DNA from: Crossiella sp. S99.2
Lineage (GTDB): Bacteria > Actinomycetota > Actinomycetes > Mycobacteriales > Pseudonocardiaceae
Assembly (NCBI RefSeq): GCF_023094165.1
Contig: NZ_JALMDK010000012.1
Location: 186,001-250,000, forward strand
Length of the DNA: 64,000 bases
Direction: 5' to 3'
This document shows positions 50,618 through 60,783 of the stretch, piece by piece; positions within the stretch are counted from its first letter, which is position 1; each line of letters starts with the position of its first letter. The position numbers were made by a program, and so were the translations under genes. Below the pieces are notes generated by a model that saw nothing but the letters and a program-made list of their open reading frames with translations, had not been told where the DNA came from and ran no database searches.

Positions 50618-52129
50618 ATGGTGACTGGTGAGCGGGTGGGGCGCGAGGACGCCGAGGGTGACCTGCCGCGCGGGCTCCGGCCGGATCTGACCAGGGTCCT
50701 GCAGGACAGCCTGCTGCCCACCGCGCTGCCGGTGCTGCCGGGGGCCCGGCTGGCCGCCCGCTACGCCACCGCCGGTTCGGCGCTGAGCGCGGGCGGGGAC
50801 TGGTACGACGCGATCAGCCTCGGCGACGGCAGGCTGGCGCTCAGTGTCGGCGATGTGGTGGGCAGCGGACCGGCGGCGGCCGCGGTGATGGGCCAGCTGC
50901 GCAGCGCGCTGTCGGCCTACCTGCTGGCCGGGATGGAACTGGCCGAGGTGATCACCCGGCTGGGTGAGTTCGCCCGCCGGGTCCCGGGGGCCGCCGGCGC
51001 CACCGCCTGTGTGGCCGTGCTCGATCCGGCCCTGGGCGAACTGAGCTACACCAGCGCCGCGCATCCGCCGATCGTGCGGGCCCGGCCGGGTGCCAAGGCC
51101 GTTTTCCTGCCCAGGGCCGCGGGCAATCCGCTGGCGCTCGGCGACGGCGATTTCGAGCTGCGCCGGGCCCTGGTCGAACCCGGTGACCTGGTGGTCCTCT
51201 ACTCCGACGGCGCGGTGGACCGCTCCGGCAGGCCGCCGCAACGCGGCGCGGCCGGACTGCTGGCCTGTGCCGCGGAGATCGCCGCCGACCAGGAGGCCAC
51301 CGTGGACGCCTGCTGCGACCGGCTGCTGGGCGCGCTGCTGCCCGCCGGCCCGCCGGTCGACGACCTCGCGTTGCTGTTGCTGCGGGTGCGCGAACCGCAT
51401 GCCCCGCTGAACCGGACCGTGCCCGGCCGTTCCGACCAGCTGGGCGTGCTGCGCCGGGAGCTGCGGGACTGGCTGGCCGAGCGGGAGATCGACGGCGAGG
51501 ACGCGCTGGCGGTGCAGATCGCGGTCGGCGAGGCCACCGCGAACGCGGTCGAGCACGCCTACACCGGGTCCGAATCCGGCCCGGTCACGCTGACCGCCGA
51601 ACTGGATCCGGCCGGCACCCTGCTGCTCTCGATCACCGACGCCGGGAGCTGGCGGGTGCCGGAGGAGGACCCGCGCGGGCGGGGCCGCGGACTGCTGCTG
51701 ATGCAGGCCGCGATGGATTCGGTGCGGGTGCGGCACAGCGAGGCGGGCACCACGGTGGAACTGCGCCGCAGGCTGGGCGCCGGGCCTGGCCGGGAGGTCG
51801 AACCCGGCCTGGACGAGCTGGCCGTGGCGATCGAGACCGGCCCGGACGGCCCGGTGGTGCGGCTGCGCGGCGTGGTCGACTCCACCACCGTCGACCTGCT
51901 GCAGCCGGTGCTGCGCCGGACCGGCCGGGGCGGCGCGCTGGAGCTGACCGTGGACCTGGCCCAGGTCGGTTACCTGGCCAGCGCCGGGGTCAAGATGTTC
52001 TTCGAGCTGGCCGCCGAGGCCGCCGCGGCAGGCGGTCGGCTGGTGCTGTGCGCCCCGCCGGGGACCTCGGCAGGCTACGTCGCCCGGCTCACCGGCCTGG
52101 ACGCCTACGTCGAGGTGCGGACACGCTGA
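50618..52129 (+). CDS. Three-module partner switch: PP2C phosphatase - HATPase - STAS fusion
   Basis: 503 residues from ATG 50618 (AGGAAGG upstream). Residues about 30-265 are an RsbU/SpoIIE-type PP2C with AGGDWYDAISLGDGRLALS, VGDVVGSGPAAAAVMGQL and metal Asp in PVDDLALLLLR. About 275-395 is an RsbW-like GHKL domain with VAVGEATANAVEHAY (intact N-box Asn) and GRGRGLLLM. About 405-503 is a STAS domain with LTVDLAQVGYLASAGVKMFF. It joins phosphatase, anti-sigma kinase and antagonist in one chain, so switching may occur inside the molecule. No sensory domain precedes the phosphatase. Confidence 0.88.
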   Translation: MVTGERVGREDAEGDLPRGLRPDLTRVLQDSLLPTALPVLPGARLAARYATAGSALSAGGDWYDAISLGDGRLALSVGDVVGSGPAAAAVMGQLRSALSAYLLAGMELAEVITRLGEFARRVPGAAGATACVAVLDPALGELSYTSAAHPPIVRARPGAKAVFLPRAAGNPLALGDGDFELRRALVEPGDLVVLYSDGAVDRSGRPPQRGAAGLLACAAEIAADQEATVDACCDRLLGALLPAGPPVDDLALLLLRVREPHAPLNRTVPGRSDQLGVLRRELRDWLAEREIDGEDALAVQIAVGEATANAVEHAYTGSESGPVTLTAELDPAGTLLLSITDAGSWRVPEEDPRGRGRGLLLMQAAMDSVRVRHSEAGTTVELRRRLGAGPGREVEPGLDELAVAIETGPDGPVVRLRGVVDSTTVDLLQPVLRRTGRGGALELTVDLAQVGYLASAGVKMFFELAAEAAAAGGRLVLCAPPGTSAGYVARLTGLDAYVEVRTR

Positions 52130-52182
52130 ACGCGACACCGGCCGGCGAGGCCGCATCCAGCGTGCCCACTCCCCGCACCGGC

Positions 52183-52437
52183 TCAGTCGGTGCCGAAGGT
52201 CTGGTCCCCCGGGGTCTGGCTGCTGCGGAAGTCGGTGATGGCCGTCTTGGCCGCGAACACCGCCGCGACCGCCTGCCCCACGGCGACCGCCCCCTTCACG
52301 CTGACCAGGTTCTTCTCCTTGGTCAGCCGGATCAGCAGCCGGACCGTGTTGATCGCCGAGACCGCGGCGAAGGCCAGCTTCAGCACACCCTGGAGCAGTT
52401 CGAGCTTGTCCACAGTGGACTTGGCCTTGTTTTCCAT
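52183..52437 (-). CDS. Small hypothetical protein, possibly membrane-associated
   Basis: 84 residues from ATG 52437, with a strong AGGAGGAG ribosome-binding site. Helical and Lys-rich N-terminus (ENKAKSTVDKLELLQGVLKL), then Ala/Val-rich amphipathic helices (FAAVSAINTVRLLIRL and VAVGQAVAAVFAAKTAITD). No family recognised. It faces the receiver-PP2C gene divergently, which suggests a regulatory link to that signalling operon, but nothing in its sequence proves one. Confidence 0.65.
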   Translation of the reverse strand: MENKAKSTVDKLELLQGVLKLAFAAVSAINTVRLLIRLTKEKNLVSVKGAVAVGQAVAAVFAAKTAITDFRSSQTPGDQTFGTD

Positions 52438-52560
52438 CCGGCTCCTCCTATGACGACGGCTACAGAAAGCTCGGGTACCCCCATGGCCGGCCCGCACTCC
52501 GCTCCGGCACTCGCGTCACCCGCTGCGTATTCTCCGGGGGACGAGGGAGGCAGGCCGGAG

Positions 52561-53735
52561 GTGGGTGACCCACGGGGCGACGGGCGGCTCTCGATCGTGC
52601 TGGTCGAGGACGATCGCGGGGACGCGTTCCTGGTCGAGGAGCTGCTCGCGGAGGCCGGGCTGAGCGTGGACCTGCACTGGGCGCGCAGCGTCACGGACGC
52701 ACGCCCGTACCTGCGGCCAGGCGTGCACTGCGTGCTGCTGGACCTCAACCTGCCCGACGCCGAGGGACTCCAGGCCCTGCACACCGTGCTGGAGCGGGTG
52801 CCGGGCGCGGCCATCCTGGTGCTCACCGGGCACAGCGACGAGCAGCGCGGCGTGCGCGCGGTGGCCGCGGGCGCGCAGGACTACCTGGTCAAGGGGCAGG
52901 TCGACGGTGTCCTGCTGGCCAAGGCGATCCGGTTCTCGGTGGAGCGCAAGCGGGTCGAGGAGGGCCTGCGCAAACTGCGCGAGGCCGAACTGCTCGCCCA
53001 GGAGAACTCCCGGCTGGAACGCGGTCTGCTGCCCACCCCGTTGCTGGCCGACCCGCGGATCGGCCACCGCACCCGGTACCGGCCCGGCCGCAGTCAGACC
53101 CTGGTCGGCGGCGATTTCTACGACCTGGTCGAGGCCGACGACGGCACCCTGTTCGCGCTGATCGGCGATGTCTCCGGGCACGGGCCGGACGAGGCCGCGC
53201 TGGGCGTGTGCCTGCGCGCGGGCTGGCGGACCCTGGTGCTGGCCGAGACCCCGCCGGAACGGATGCTGCCCGCGCTCAACCGCAAGATCATCCGGCATCC
53301 GTACCCGCGGCTGGTGTTCGCCACCGTGTGCATGCTGGTCATCTCGCCGGACCGGCGGATCGCGCAGCAGTACCTGGCCGGGCACCCGCCGCCGATCGCG
53401 CTGGCCGGTGCGGACACCCGGCAGTTGCCGGAGCGGCCGAGCGGGCCCGCGCTGGGCATCTTCGAGCGCGGCGAGTGGCCGGCGCTGCGGCTGGAGCTGC
53501 CGCCGGAGTGGACCCTGCTGCTCTACACCGACGGGCTGTTCGAGGGCCGGACCGGGCGGGGCCGGGAACGGCTCGGCGAGGACGGCCTGGTCCGGTTGCT
53601 GCGGGCGCGCCCGCGACCCGGCCCCGATCCCGCGCACTGGCTGGACGAGGTGATCAACGAGGTGCAGCAGCTCAACGGCGGCCCGCTCACCGACGACGTG
53701 GCGCTGCTGCAACTGTCCTTCCGTCCCGCCGCCGG

Positions 53736-53739
<4 letters not shown>
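52561..53739 (+). CDS. Response regulator with PP2C (RsbU-type) output domain
   Basis: 392 residues from GTG 52561 (GGAGG upstream); ATG 52450 would add 37 Pro/Ala/Ser-rich residues but has no ribosome-binding site. The receiver has IVLVEDDRGDAFLVEELL, phosphoacceptor Asp in CVLLDLNLPDAEG and Lys in DYLVKGQ; a coiled linker (KRVEEGLRKLREAELLAQEN) leads to PP2C with VGGDFYDLVEADDGTLFALI, GDVSGHGPDEAALG and TDDVALLQL. Phosphorylation should control dephosphorylation of an anti-anti-sigma protein. The next gene encodes its probable kinase, overlapping by 4 bases. Confidence 0.9.
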
Positions 53740-55315
<1,576 letters not shown>

Positions 55316-55319
<4 letters not shown>

Positions 55320-55765
55320 TCGATCCGTCCATCAGCCGCCCCATCGAGGTCCTGCTGGTCGAGGACGATCCCGGTGATGTGCTGATGACCACCGAGGCAT
55401 TCGAGGAGAACAAGGTCGGCAACCGGCTGCACGTGGTCAGCGACGGCGTGGCCGCGATGGCCTTCCTGCGCCGCGAGGGCGAGTACGCCCAGGCCCCGCG
55501 TCCGGATCTGGTGCTGCTGGACCTCAACCTGCCCAAGATGGACGGCAGGGAGGTGCTCTCGGAGATCAAGAACGACCCGGCGCTGCGCCGGATCCCGGTG
55601 GTGATCCTGACGACCTCGGAGGCCGAGGAGGACGTGCTGCGCAGCTACCAGCTGCACGCCAACGCCTATGTCACCAAGCCGGTGGACTTCGAGCAGTTCG
55701 TGAAGGTGGTCCGGCAGGTGGACGACTTCTTCCTCACCGTGGTCCGGCTGCCCCGCGGCGACTGA
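55316..55765 (+). CDS. Rcp1-like single-domain response regulator
   Basis: 149 residues from GTG 55316. Receiver only: EVLLVEDDPGDVLMTTEAFE, phosphoacceptor Asp in LVLLDLNLPKMDGREVL, Thr in VVILTTSEAEED and Lys in YVTKPVDFEQF. Such receivers act by phosphorelay or protein contact. With the upstream kinase and receiver-PP2C it may set how much phosphate reaches the phosphatase, adding a branch to the partner-switching pathway. Confidence 0.92.
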
Positions 55766-55768
55766 GGT

Positions 55769-56113
55769 TCAGACGCCGAGCACCCGGCGCAGCCCGGCGT
55801 CCACATCGCGCATCAGCCCGCTCGGCACCTGACCGACCCCGTCGTCCAGGTCGGTCTTGTTCAGCGTGACCAGCGCGGTCACGTTGACCACGGAGTCCTT
55901 GGGCAGCCCGGAGGCGGCCGCGGGCAGGAACACATTGCCTGGAGCCACGGCCAGTTTCGTGTTCGAGCTGACCACCGCGACGAGCACGGTGGCCAGTCTG
56001 CTCGCGTTGTAGGGGTCGGACTGCACCACGAGCACCGGGCGGCGCTTGGCCGGGCGGGAGCCCTCGGCCTCGCCCAGATCGGCCCAGTGCACGGTGCCGC
56101 GTTCGATCACCAC
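55769..56113 (-). CDS. mazF: MazF/PemK-type endoribonuclease toxin
   Basis: 114 residues. The family N-terminus IERGTVHWADLGEAEGSRPA contains the conserved R-G-x-V/I-x-W and G-S/x-R segment, followed by KRRPVLVVQSDPYNASRLAT and the later VNVTALVTLNKTDL strand. It cuts mRNA unless bound by its antitoxin. The antitoxin gene overlaps its start by 7 bases, the usual toxin-second order. Confidence 0.9.
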   Translation of the reverse strand: MVIERGTVHWADLGEAEGSRPAKRRPVLVVQSDPYNASRLATVLVAVVSSNTKLAVAPGNVFLPAAASGLPKDSVVNVTALVTLNKTDLDDGVGQVPSGLMRDVDAGLRRVLGV

Positions 56114-56370
56114 TCGTCGTCCGTCCCGGCCAGGTGGCGGCGACCGGCGGCGACCGCGGCCCCGGTGGCCTCGTCCTCTCCCTGGATCAACCGCAGTGAG
56201 CCGTTGATCTGATTGGTCAGTGATTCGTTGTCGAGTTGATCCAGATAAAGGCGTGCGGCTCGGGTGAAGAACTCCGACCGGGTCACACCCAGCCGGTTCG
56301 CGTACACCTCTACCTGGAGAAACGTCTCCCGTGGCACAGAGATCGCAGTTTTAGTGCTTAACTTCGTCAT
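56107..56370 (-). CDS. Ribbon-helix-helix antitoxin of the MazF pair
   Basis: 87 residues. N-terminal ribbon KLSTKTAISVPRETFLQVEV followed by two short helices (RLGVTRSEFFTRAARLYLDQ), a MazE/CopG-type DNA-binding fold. The C-terminal acidic tail (GEDEATGAAV...GTDDEW) should wrap around the toxin. It probably represses its own promoter through the palindrome 8 bases upstream of its ATG. Confidence 0.88.
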   Translation of the reverse strand: MTKLSTKTAISVPRETFLQVEVYANRLGVTRSEFFTRAARLYLDQLDNESLTNQINGSLRLIQGEDEATGAAVAAGRRHLAGTDDEW

Positions 56371-56377
56371 GGCACGA

Positions 56378-56394
56378 GTATAACCAAGTTATAC
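56378..56394 (-). promoter_or_regulatory. Operator/-10 overlap upstream of the antitoxin gene
   Basis: GTATAAC-CAA-GTTATAC: perfect 7-bp arms, 3-bp spacer. On the minus strand it contains TATACT about 8-13 bases before the antitoxin ATG, so operator and -10 box coincide and the mRNA may be nearly leaderless. Fits autorepression by the antitoxin. Confidence 0.65.
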
Positions 56395-56403
56395 CGCTGA
56401 TGA

Positions 56404-56430
56404 CACCCCCGTCAGGCTGCGACGGGGGTG
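56404..56430 (-). terminator. Hairpin between antitoxin promoter and GH3 gene end
   Basis: CACCCCCGTC and GACGGGGGTG form a perfect 10-bp stem with 7-base loop, 16 bases beyond the GH3 stop. Likely the GH3 terminator, insulating the toxin-antitoxin promoter. Confidence 0.7.
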
Positions 56431-56445
56431 CCGCCGATCAGCGTG

Positions 56446-58725
56446 TCAGCGGGCGAACTGGAACCAGTTCACGTTCACGAAGTTCGCCCCACCGCCACCC
56501 GCGGCCACCAGGTACAGCCGCTGCACCCCGGTGGGATTGCCGCTGACGGTGGCCACCCGGCTCTGCCAGGTCTGCCAGCCGCCCGTGCTCGACCCGGACA
56601 CCGTGGCGACCACCGGGCCGGTCGGCGAGCCGAGCCGGTATTCCAGGGTCCCGGCGCCGGTCGCGCCGGAGGCGACCCGGGTGGTCACCGTGCGCGGGGC
56701 GGTGGCGCCGAAGTCGACGTCGGCGTAGGCCAGGTAGTCGCCGGCGGCCAGCCAGCCCACGTTCTGCCCGCAGCCGGAGTCGGTGCAGCGCTGCACATCG
56801 GTGCCGCGCTGCTCGTCGTAGTAGGAGGCGCCGACGATGCCGTACGGGCTCTGCGTGGCCGGGAACCGTTCGCCGAAGCCGTAGCCGAACAGCGGGGTCT
56901 TGCCGTCGCCGACGTTGACCGGCTGCTGGGCGGCGCTGGCCATCCAGCTCACCGGCAGGGTCGCGATCGGTTTGTGGTCGCCGAAGAGCACGTCGGCCAC
57001 GCCGTTGCCCTCGGTGCCGGGCAGCCAGGCGGCCACCAGCGCGGTCCAGTCCGGCAGTTGCGGGGCGATGTCCAGCGGGCGGCCGGAGACCAGCACGGTG
57101 ACCACCGGGATGCCGGCCGCCTTCAGCCGGTTCAGTGTGGCCAGGTCCTCCGCGTCCAAACCGAGACCGCCGGGGCGGTCGCCGTTGAACTCCGCGTATG
57201 GGGTTTCGCCGACCACCGCGATGGCCGCCTGGTAGCTGCCGTCCACGCCGTTGCCGCCGCGGTCGTAGGTCACCGTGGTCTGTGGCGAGACCGCGGCCCG
57301 GATCCCTTGCAGCACAGTGGTTCCCGGCGTGATATCACCGCTGCTGCCCTGCCAGCCGATCGACCAGCCGCCGCTCTGGTTGCCGATGTCGTTGGCGTTC
57401 TTGCCCGCCACGAAGACCTTGCTGGCGGTCTTGGGCAGCGGCAGCACGCCGTTGGCGTTCTTCAGCAGCACCTGGGACTTGCGCACCGCCTCCCTGGCCA
57501 GCGCGCGGTGCGCCGGGCTGCCCACGGTGCCGGTGAAGGAGCGGTCGGTGAGCGGCTTCTCGAACAGGCCCAGCTCGAACTTCTTGGTCAGGATGCGCCG
57601 GTTGGCGTCGTCGATCCGGGACATCGGCACCCGGCCCGCCTGCACCTCCGCGCGCAGCAGATCGATGAACTTCCGCCACTCCGACGGCACCATCACCATG
57701 TCGATGCCCGCGTTGATCGACTGCCGCACCTCGGCCGCGGTGAAACCGGGCTGGCCGTCGATCTGGTCGATGGCGTTGTAGTCGGAGACCACCAGGCCGG
57801 CGAAGCCCAGCTCGTTCTTGAGCAGGTCGGTGATCAGGTACTTGTGGCCGTGCAGCTTGGCGCCGTTCCAGCTGCTGTAGGTGATCATCACCGAGCCGAC
57901 CTTGCGCGCGATGGCCTCGCGGAAGGGCGGCAGGTGCACCGAGCGCAGTTCGGCCTCGGAGATCTGGGTGTCGCCCTGGTCCTTGCCGCCGGTGGTGCCG
58001 CCGTCGCCGATCCAGTGCTTGGCGGTGGCCAGCACCGCGCCGGGCTGGTTCAGCGCGCTGCCCTGCAGGCCGGTGATCAGCGAGGTCATCGAGGTGGCGA
58101 TCTCGGGGTGCTCGCCGAAGGACTCGTAGGTGCGGCCCCAGCGGTCGTTGCGGGCCACGCACAGGCAGGGCGCGAAGTCCCAGTCGATGCCGGTGCCGGA
58201 GACCTCCTTGGCGGTGGCCTCGCCGATCCGGCGCACCAGCTCGGGATCGCGGGTCGCGCCCAGGCCGATGTTGTGCGGGAAGAGGGTCGCGCCGCGCACG
58301 TTGTTGTGCCCGTGCACCGCGTCCACCCCGTAGATCAGCGGGATGTTCAGCGGGCTGGCCAGTGCGGACCGCTGGTAGTTGTCGTACATGTCGGCCCAGG
58401 CGGTGGCCGTGTTCGGGCTGGGCGCGGAACCGCCGCCGGAGAGCAGCGAGCCGAGCCGGTAGGTGGTCACGTCGGCCGCGCTGACCGAGGCGCGTTCGCC
58501 CTGGGTCATCTGGCCGATCTTCTCGTTCAGCGACATCCGGGGGAGCAGGTCGTTGACCCGGGCCGGCACGGGCTGCGTCGGATCCTTGTAGATCGGGTCG
58601 GCCGCGGCGGCGGGACCAGCGGTGACCAGGGTCGATGCCAGCAGGGCGAGGGTGAGCGCGCCGGTGGTCAGTCTCGCGAGCGACCGGCGTCCGTGAGCGC
58701 TCTCACGACGATGTGAAAGAGGCAT
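56446..58725 (-). CDS. Secreted GH3 beta-glucosidase/exoglucanase with C-terminal carbohydrate-binding domain
   Basis: 759 residues from ATG 58725. Signal peptide: RRSLARLTTGALTLALLAST to about residue 42. GH3 barrel with IPLIYGVDAVHGHNNVRGA, DWDFAPCLCVARNDRWGR and the nucleophile Asp in GFAGLVVSDYNAID; the segment AKHWIGDGGTTGG is like exo-beta-glucanases (ExoI/ExoP), not NagZ hexosaminidases. A second alpha/beta domain follows, then a CBM6-like beta-sandwich (about 630-759). It should release glucose from beta-glucans outside the cell. Its promoter region holds a chitinase-type box, an unexpected regulator for a glucanase. Confidence 0.88.
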   Translation of the reverse strand: MPLSHRRESAHGRRSLARLTTGALTLALLASTLVTAGPAAAADPIYKDPTQPVPARVNDLLPRMSLNEKIGQMTQGERASVSAADVTTYRLGSLLSGGGSAPSPNTATAWADMYDNYQRSALASPLNIPLIYGVDAVHGHNNVRGATLFPHNIGLGATRDPELVRRIGEATAKEVSGTGIDWDFAPCLCVARNDRWGRTYESFGEHPEIATSMTSLITGLQGSALNQPGAVLATAKHWIGDGGTTGGKDQGDTQISEAELRSVHLPPFREAIARKVGSVMITYSSWNGAKLHGHKYLITDLLKNELGFAGLVVSDYNAIDQIDGQPGFTAAEVRQSINAGIDMVMVPSEWRKFIDLLRAEVQAGRVPMSRIDDANRRILTKKFELGLFEKPLTDRSFTGTVGSPAHRALAREAVRKSQVLLKNANGVLPLPKTASKVFVAGKNANDIGNQSGGWSIGWQGSSGDITPGTTVLQGIRAAVSPQTTVTYDRGGNGVDGSYQAAIAVVGETPYAEFNGDRPGGLGLDAEDLATLNRLKAAGIPVVTVLVSGRPLDIAPQLPDWTALVAAWLPGTEGNGVADVLFGDHKPIATLPVSWMASAAQQPVNVGDGKTPLFGYGFGERFPATQSPYGIVGASYYDEQRGTDVQRCTDSGCGQNVGWLAAGDYLAYADVDFGATAPRTVTTRVASGATGAGTLEYRLGSPTGPVVATVSGSSTGGWQTWQSRVATVSGNPTGVQRLYLVAAGGGGANFVNVNWFQFAR

Positions 58726-58796
58726 GGCGGGGCCTTTCGGGAATTCGTTGCGACTCACAACAAGGCGGCGCCCTGACCGTATCCGGTCAACCCCCG

Positions 58797-58812
58797 TTAG
58801 GTCTAGACCAAT
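58797..58812 (-). promoter_or_regulatory. DasR/chitinase-type box upstream of GH3 gene
   Basis: The minus strand reads TGGTCTAGACCT (58810-58799), a perfect GGTCTAGACC palindrome and a match to the 12-bp chitinase repeat family seen at 5295. It is 74 bases upstream of the GH3 ATG, in promoter position. Confidence 0.65.
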
Positions 58813-59128
58813 CAGGCCCCTACTTTCGGGCTGAACCGAGCAGTCTAGAAAATGTCCCTGTTCGGCTTATCGACCCGATGTGGAAATAGAGCTACGCTTT
58901 TCTTCCATTTCCTTCGAGAGTGTTTCCGCAACAACCGCGAACGGCGAACTCTCTTTTCTAGCGTACCCCCGCGCGCATGTCCACGGCTGTACGTGAGTGC
59001 AAACTGTGAATAGAGTCCGCCCTTACGTTCGCGCGAGCGTGCCTCACTTCCGTTCTGCACTAGAGCCAACCCTGCCCGGTGGCGCCAACAGGTGCCGTCC
59101 GGCAGCTCTGCGGGAGAGGAATTATTCG
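58813..59128. other. Divergent promoter region of GH3 and subtilisin genes
   Basis: No convincing gene. The stretch 58850-59000 is notably AT-richer than its surroundings and should carry the subtilisin promoter. GAGAGT and ACTCTC form a distant inverted pair near 58916 and 58949. No confident -10/-35 pair. Confidence 0.4.
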
Positions 59129-60706
59129 ATGAGTGGAACACGGGACTGGCGGGGCAAGGCCGCAGCGGTGACGCTGCTGGCCGCTGCCACCACCGCCATG
59201 GCGGCCCTGCCCGCCTTCGCCGCGCCGGAGGCGGCCATCCGCAACGCGGGTGGTGAGGGCGCTGTGCCCAACAGCTTCATCGTGGTTCTGAAGGACAGCG
59301 CCGAGGTCAGGGCAACCTCGGTCGCCGCGGTCGCGAGTGACCTCGCGAGCACCTATGGCGCAAAGGTCGGACGAACCTATGACACCGCCCTCCGTGGTTT
59401 CTCGGTGACCGCCGGGGAATCGCAGGCGCGGCGTCTGGCGGCCGACCCTAACGTCGCATTTGTGGAACCGAACCGCACGGTGCGTATTTCCGGGACCCAG
59501 CCGAATCCGCCATCCTGGGGACTCGACCGAATCGACCAGCGGGCCCTCCCGCTGAATCAGTCGTATACGTATCCGGTCGACGGCACCGGGGTGACGTCCT
59601 ACGTCATCGACACCGGTATCCGGGTGACGCACCAGGACTTCGGCGGCCGGGCGGCCTCCGGTTACGACTTCATCGACAACGACACCAACGCCGATGACTG
59701 CCAGGGGCACGGCACGCACGTCGCGGGCACCGTGGGTGGCACCGCGCACGGCGTGGCCAAGGGCACCAAGCTGGTCGCGGTGCGCGTGCTCAACTGCCAG
59801 GGCTCGGGCACGTACGAGCAGGTCATCGCCGGTATCAACTGGGTGGCCAACAACGCGGTCAAGCCGGCCACGGCGAACATGAGCCTGGGTGGCGGGGCCA
59901 GTGACGCGGTGGACGCGGCGGTCCGCGGCGGTATCACCAAGGGCGTGACCTTCGCGCTCGCGGCAGGCAACGGCGACGCCTTCGGCCGTCCGCTGGACGC
60001 CTGCACGGTGTCCCCGGCGCGTACCCAGGAAGCCATCACCGTCGGCGCCACCGACATCAGCGACAACAAGGCGACCTTCTCCAACTTCGGCACCTGCGTC
60101 GACATCTTCGCGCCCGGGGTGAACATCACCTCGGCGTGGAAGGACAACGACACCATCACCCGCACCATCAGCGGCACCTCGATGGCGGCCCCGCACGTCG
60201 CGGGCGCGGCGGCGCTGATCCTGCAGGCCAACCCGGCTTACACCCCGCAGCAGGTGCGCGACGCCATGGTCACCGCGGCCACCCCGGACAAGGTGGTCAA
60301 CCCGGGCACCGGCTCGCCGAACAAGCTGCTGTTCGTGGGTGAGGGCGGCACCGTGCCGCCGCCCACCTGCACCGTCACCAACGACACCGACATCCCGGTG
60401 CCGGACCTCGCCACCGTGGAAAGCCCGGTGACCGTGGCCAACTGCGCGGGCAACGCGGCCACCGTGACCGTGGACGTCAACATCAAGCACACCTGGCGCG
60501 GTGACCTGGTGATCGACCTGCTGGCTCCGGACGGCACCCCGTACCGGCTGAAGAACTCCAGCGGTTCGGACAGCGCGGACGACGTGGTGGGCTCCTTCAC
60601 CGCGAACGCCGCGGGCAAGGCCAAGAACGGCGTGTGGAAGCTGCGGGTGCAGGACGTGGCCCGTGCCGACACCGGCACCATCCTGACCTGGACCGTCAAG
60701 CTCTGA
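59129..60706 (+). CDS. Secreted subtilisin-like (S8) serine protease with P-domain
   Basis: 525 residues from ATG 59129 (GAGAGGA upstream). Signal peptide to about residue 32 (VTLLAAATTAMAALPAFA), inhibitor I9 propeptide about 45-120 (SFIVVLKDSAEV, VAFVEPNRTV), then catalytic triad Asp in SYVIDTGIR, His in GHGTHVAGT and Ser in GTSMAAPHVAGAA. The C-terminal 105 residues are a P/Homo B proprotein convertase domain (TVDVNIKHTWRGDLVIDLLA). An alkaline, probably thermostable exoprotease of the proteinase K/aqualysin type. Confidence 0.94.
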   Translation: MSGTRDWRGKAAAVTLLAAATTAMAALPAFAAPEAAIRNAGGEGAVPNSFIVVLKDSAEVRATSVAAVASDLASTYGAKVGRTYDTALRGFSVTAGESQARRLAADPNVAFVEPNRTVRISGTQPNPPSWGLDRIDQRALPLNQSYTYPVDGTGVTSYVIDTGIRVTHQDFGGRAASGYDFIDNDTNADDCQGHGTHVAGTVGGTAHGVAKGTKLVAVRVLNCQGSGTYEQVIAGINWVANNAVKPATANMSLGGGASDAVDAAVRGGITKGVTFALAAGNGDAFGRPLDACTVSPARTQEAITVGATDISDNKATFSNFGTCVDIFAPGVNITSAWKDNDTITRTISGTSMAAPHVAGAAALILQANPAYTPQQVRDAMVTAATPDKVVNPGTGSPNKLLFVGEGGTVPPPTCTVTNDTDIPVPDLATVESPVTVANCAGNAATVTVDVNIKHTWRGDLVIDLLAPDGTPYRLKNSSGSDSADDVVGSFTANAAGKAKNGVWKLRVQDVARADTGTILTWTVKL

Positions 60707-60718
60707 CGCACCCCCGGG

Positions 60719-60754
60719 GTGGCGGCGTGTTGGGTGAATCTCAACCGCCGCCAC
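60719..60754 (+). terminator. Hairpin after subtilisin gene
   Basis: GTGGCGGCG and CGCCGCCAC form a 9-bp stem, with GTTG/CAAC pairing possible inside the loop, 12 bases after the stop codon. Confidence 0.65.
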
Positions 60755-60783
60755 ACCGGCGCCAGCCGGGTTAGCTTCACCGG

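Noticed and set aside
58694..58701. GAGCGCTC near the GH3 start considered as a CebR-type operator
   Set aside because: It lies inside the signal-peptide coding sequence and only the 8-bp core agrees with the 14-bp CebR site; too weak to claim.
56428..58716. 762-codon plus-strand frame opposite the GH3 gene
   Set aside because: Shadow of a gene with signal peptide, catalytic Asp and binding domain on the other strand.
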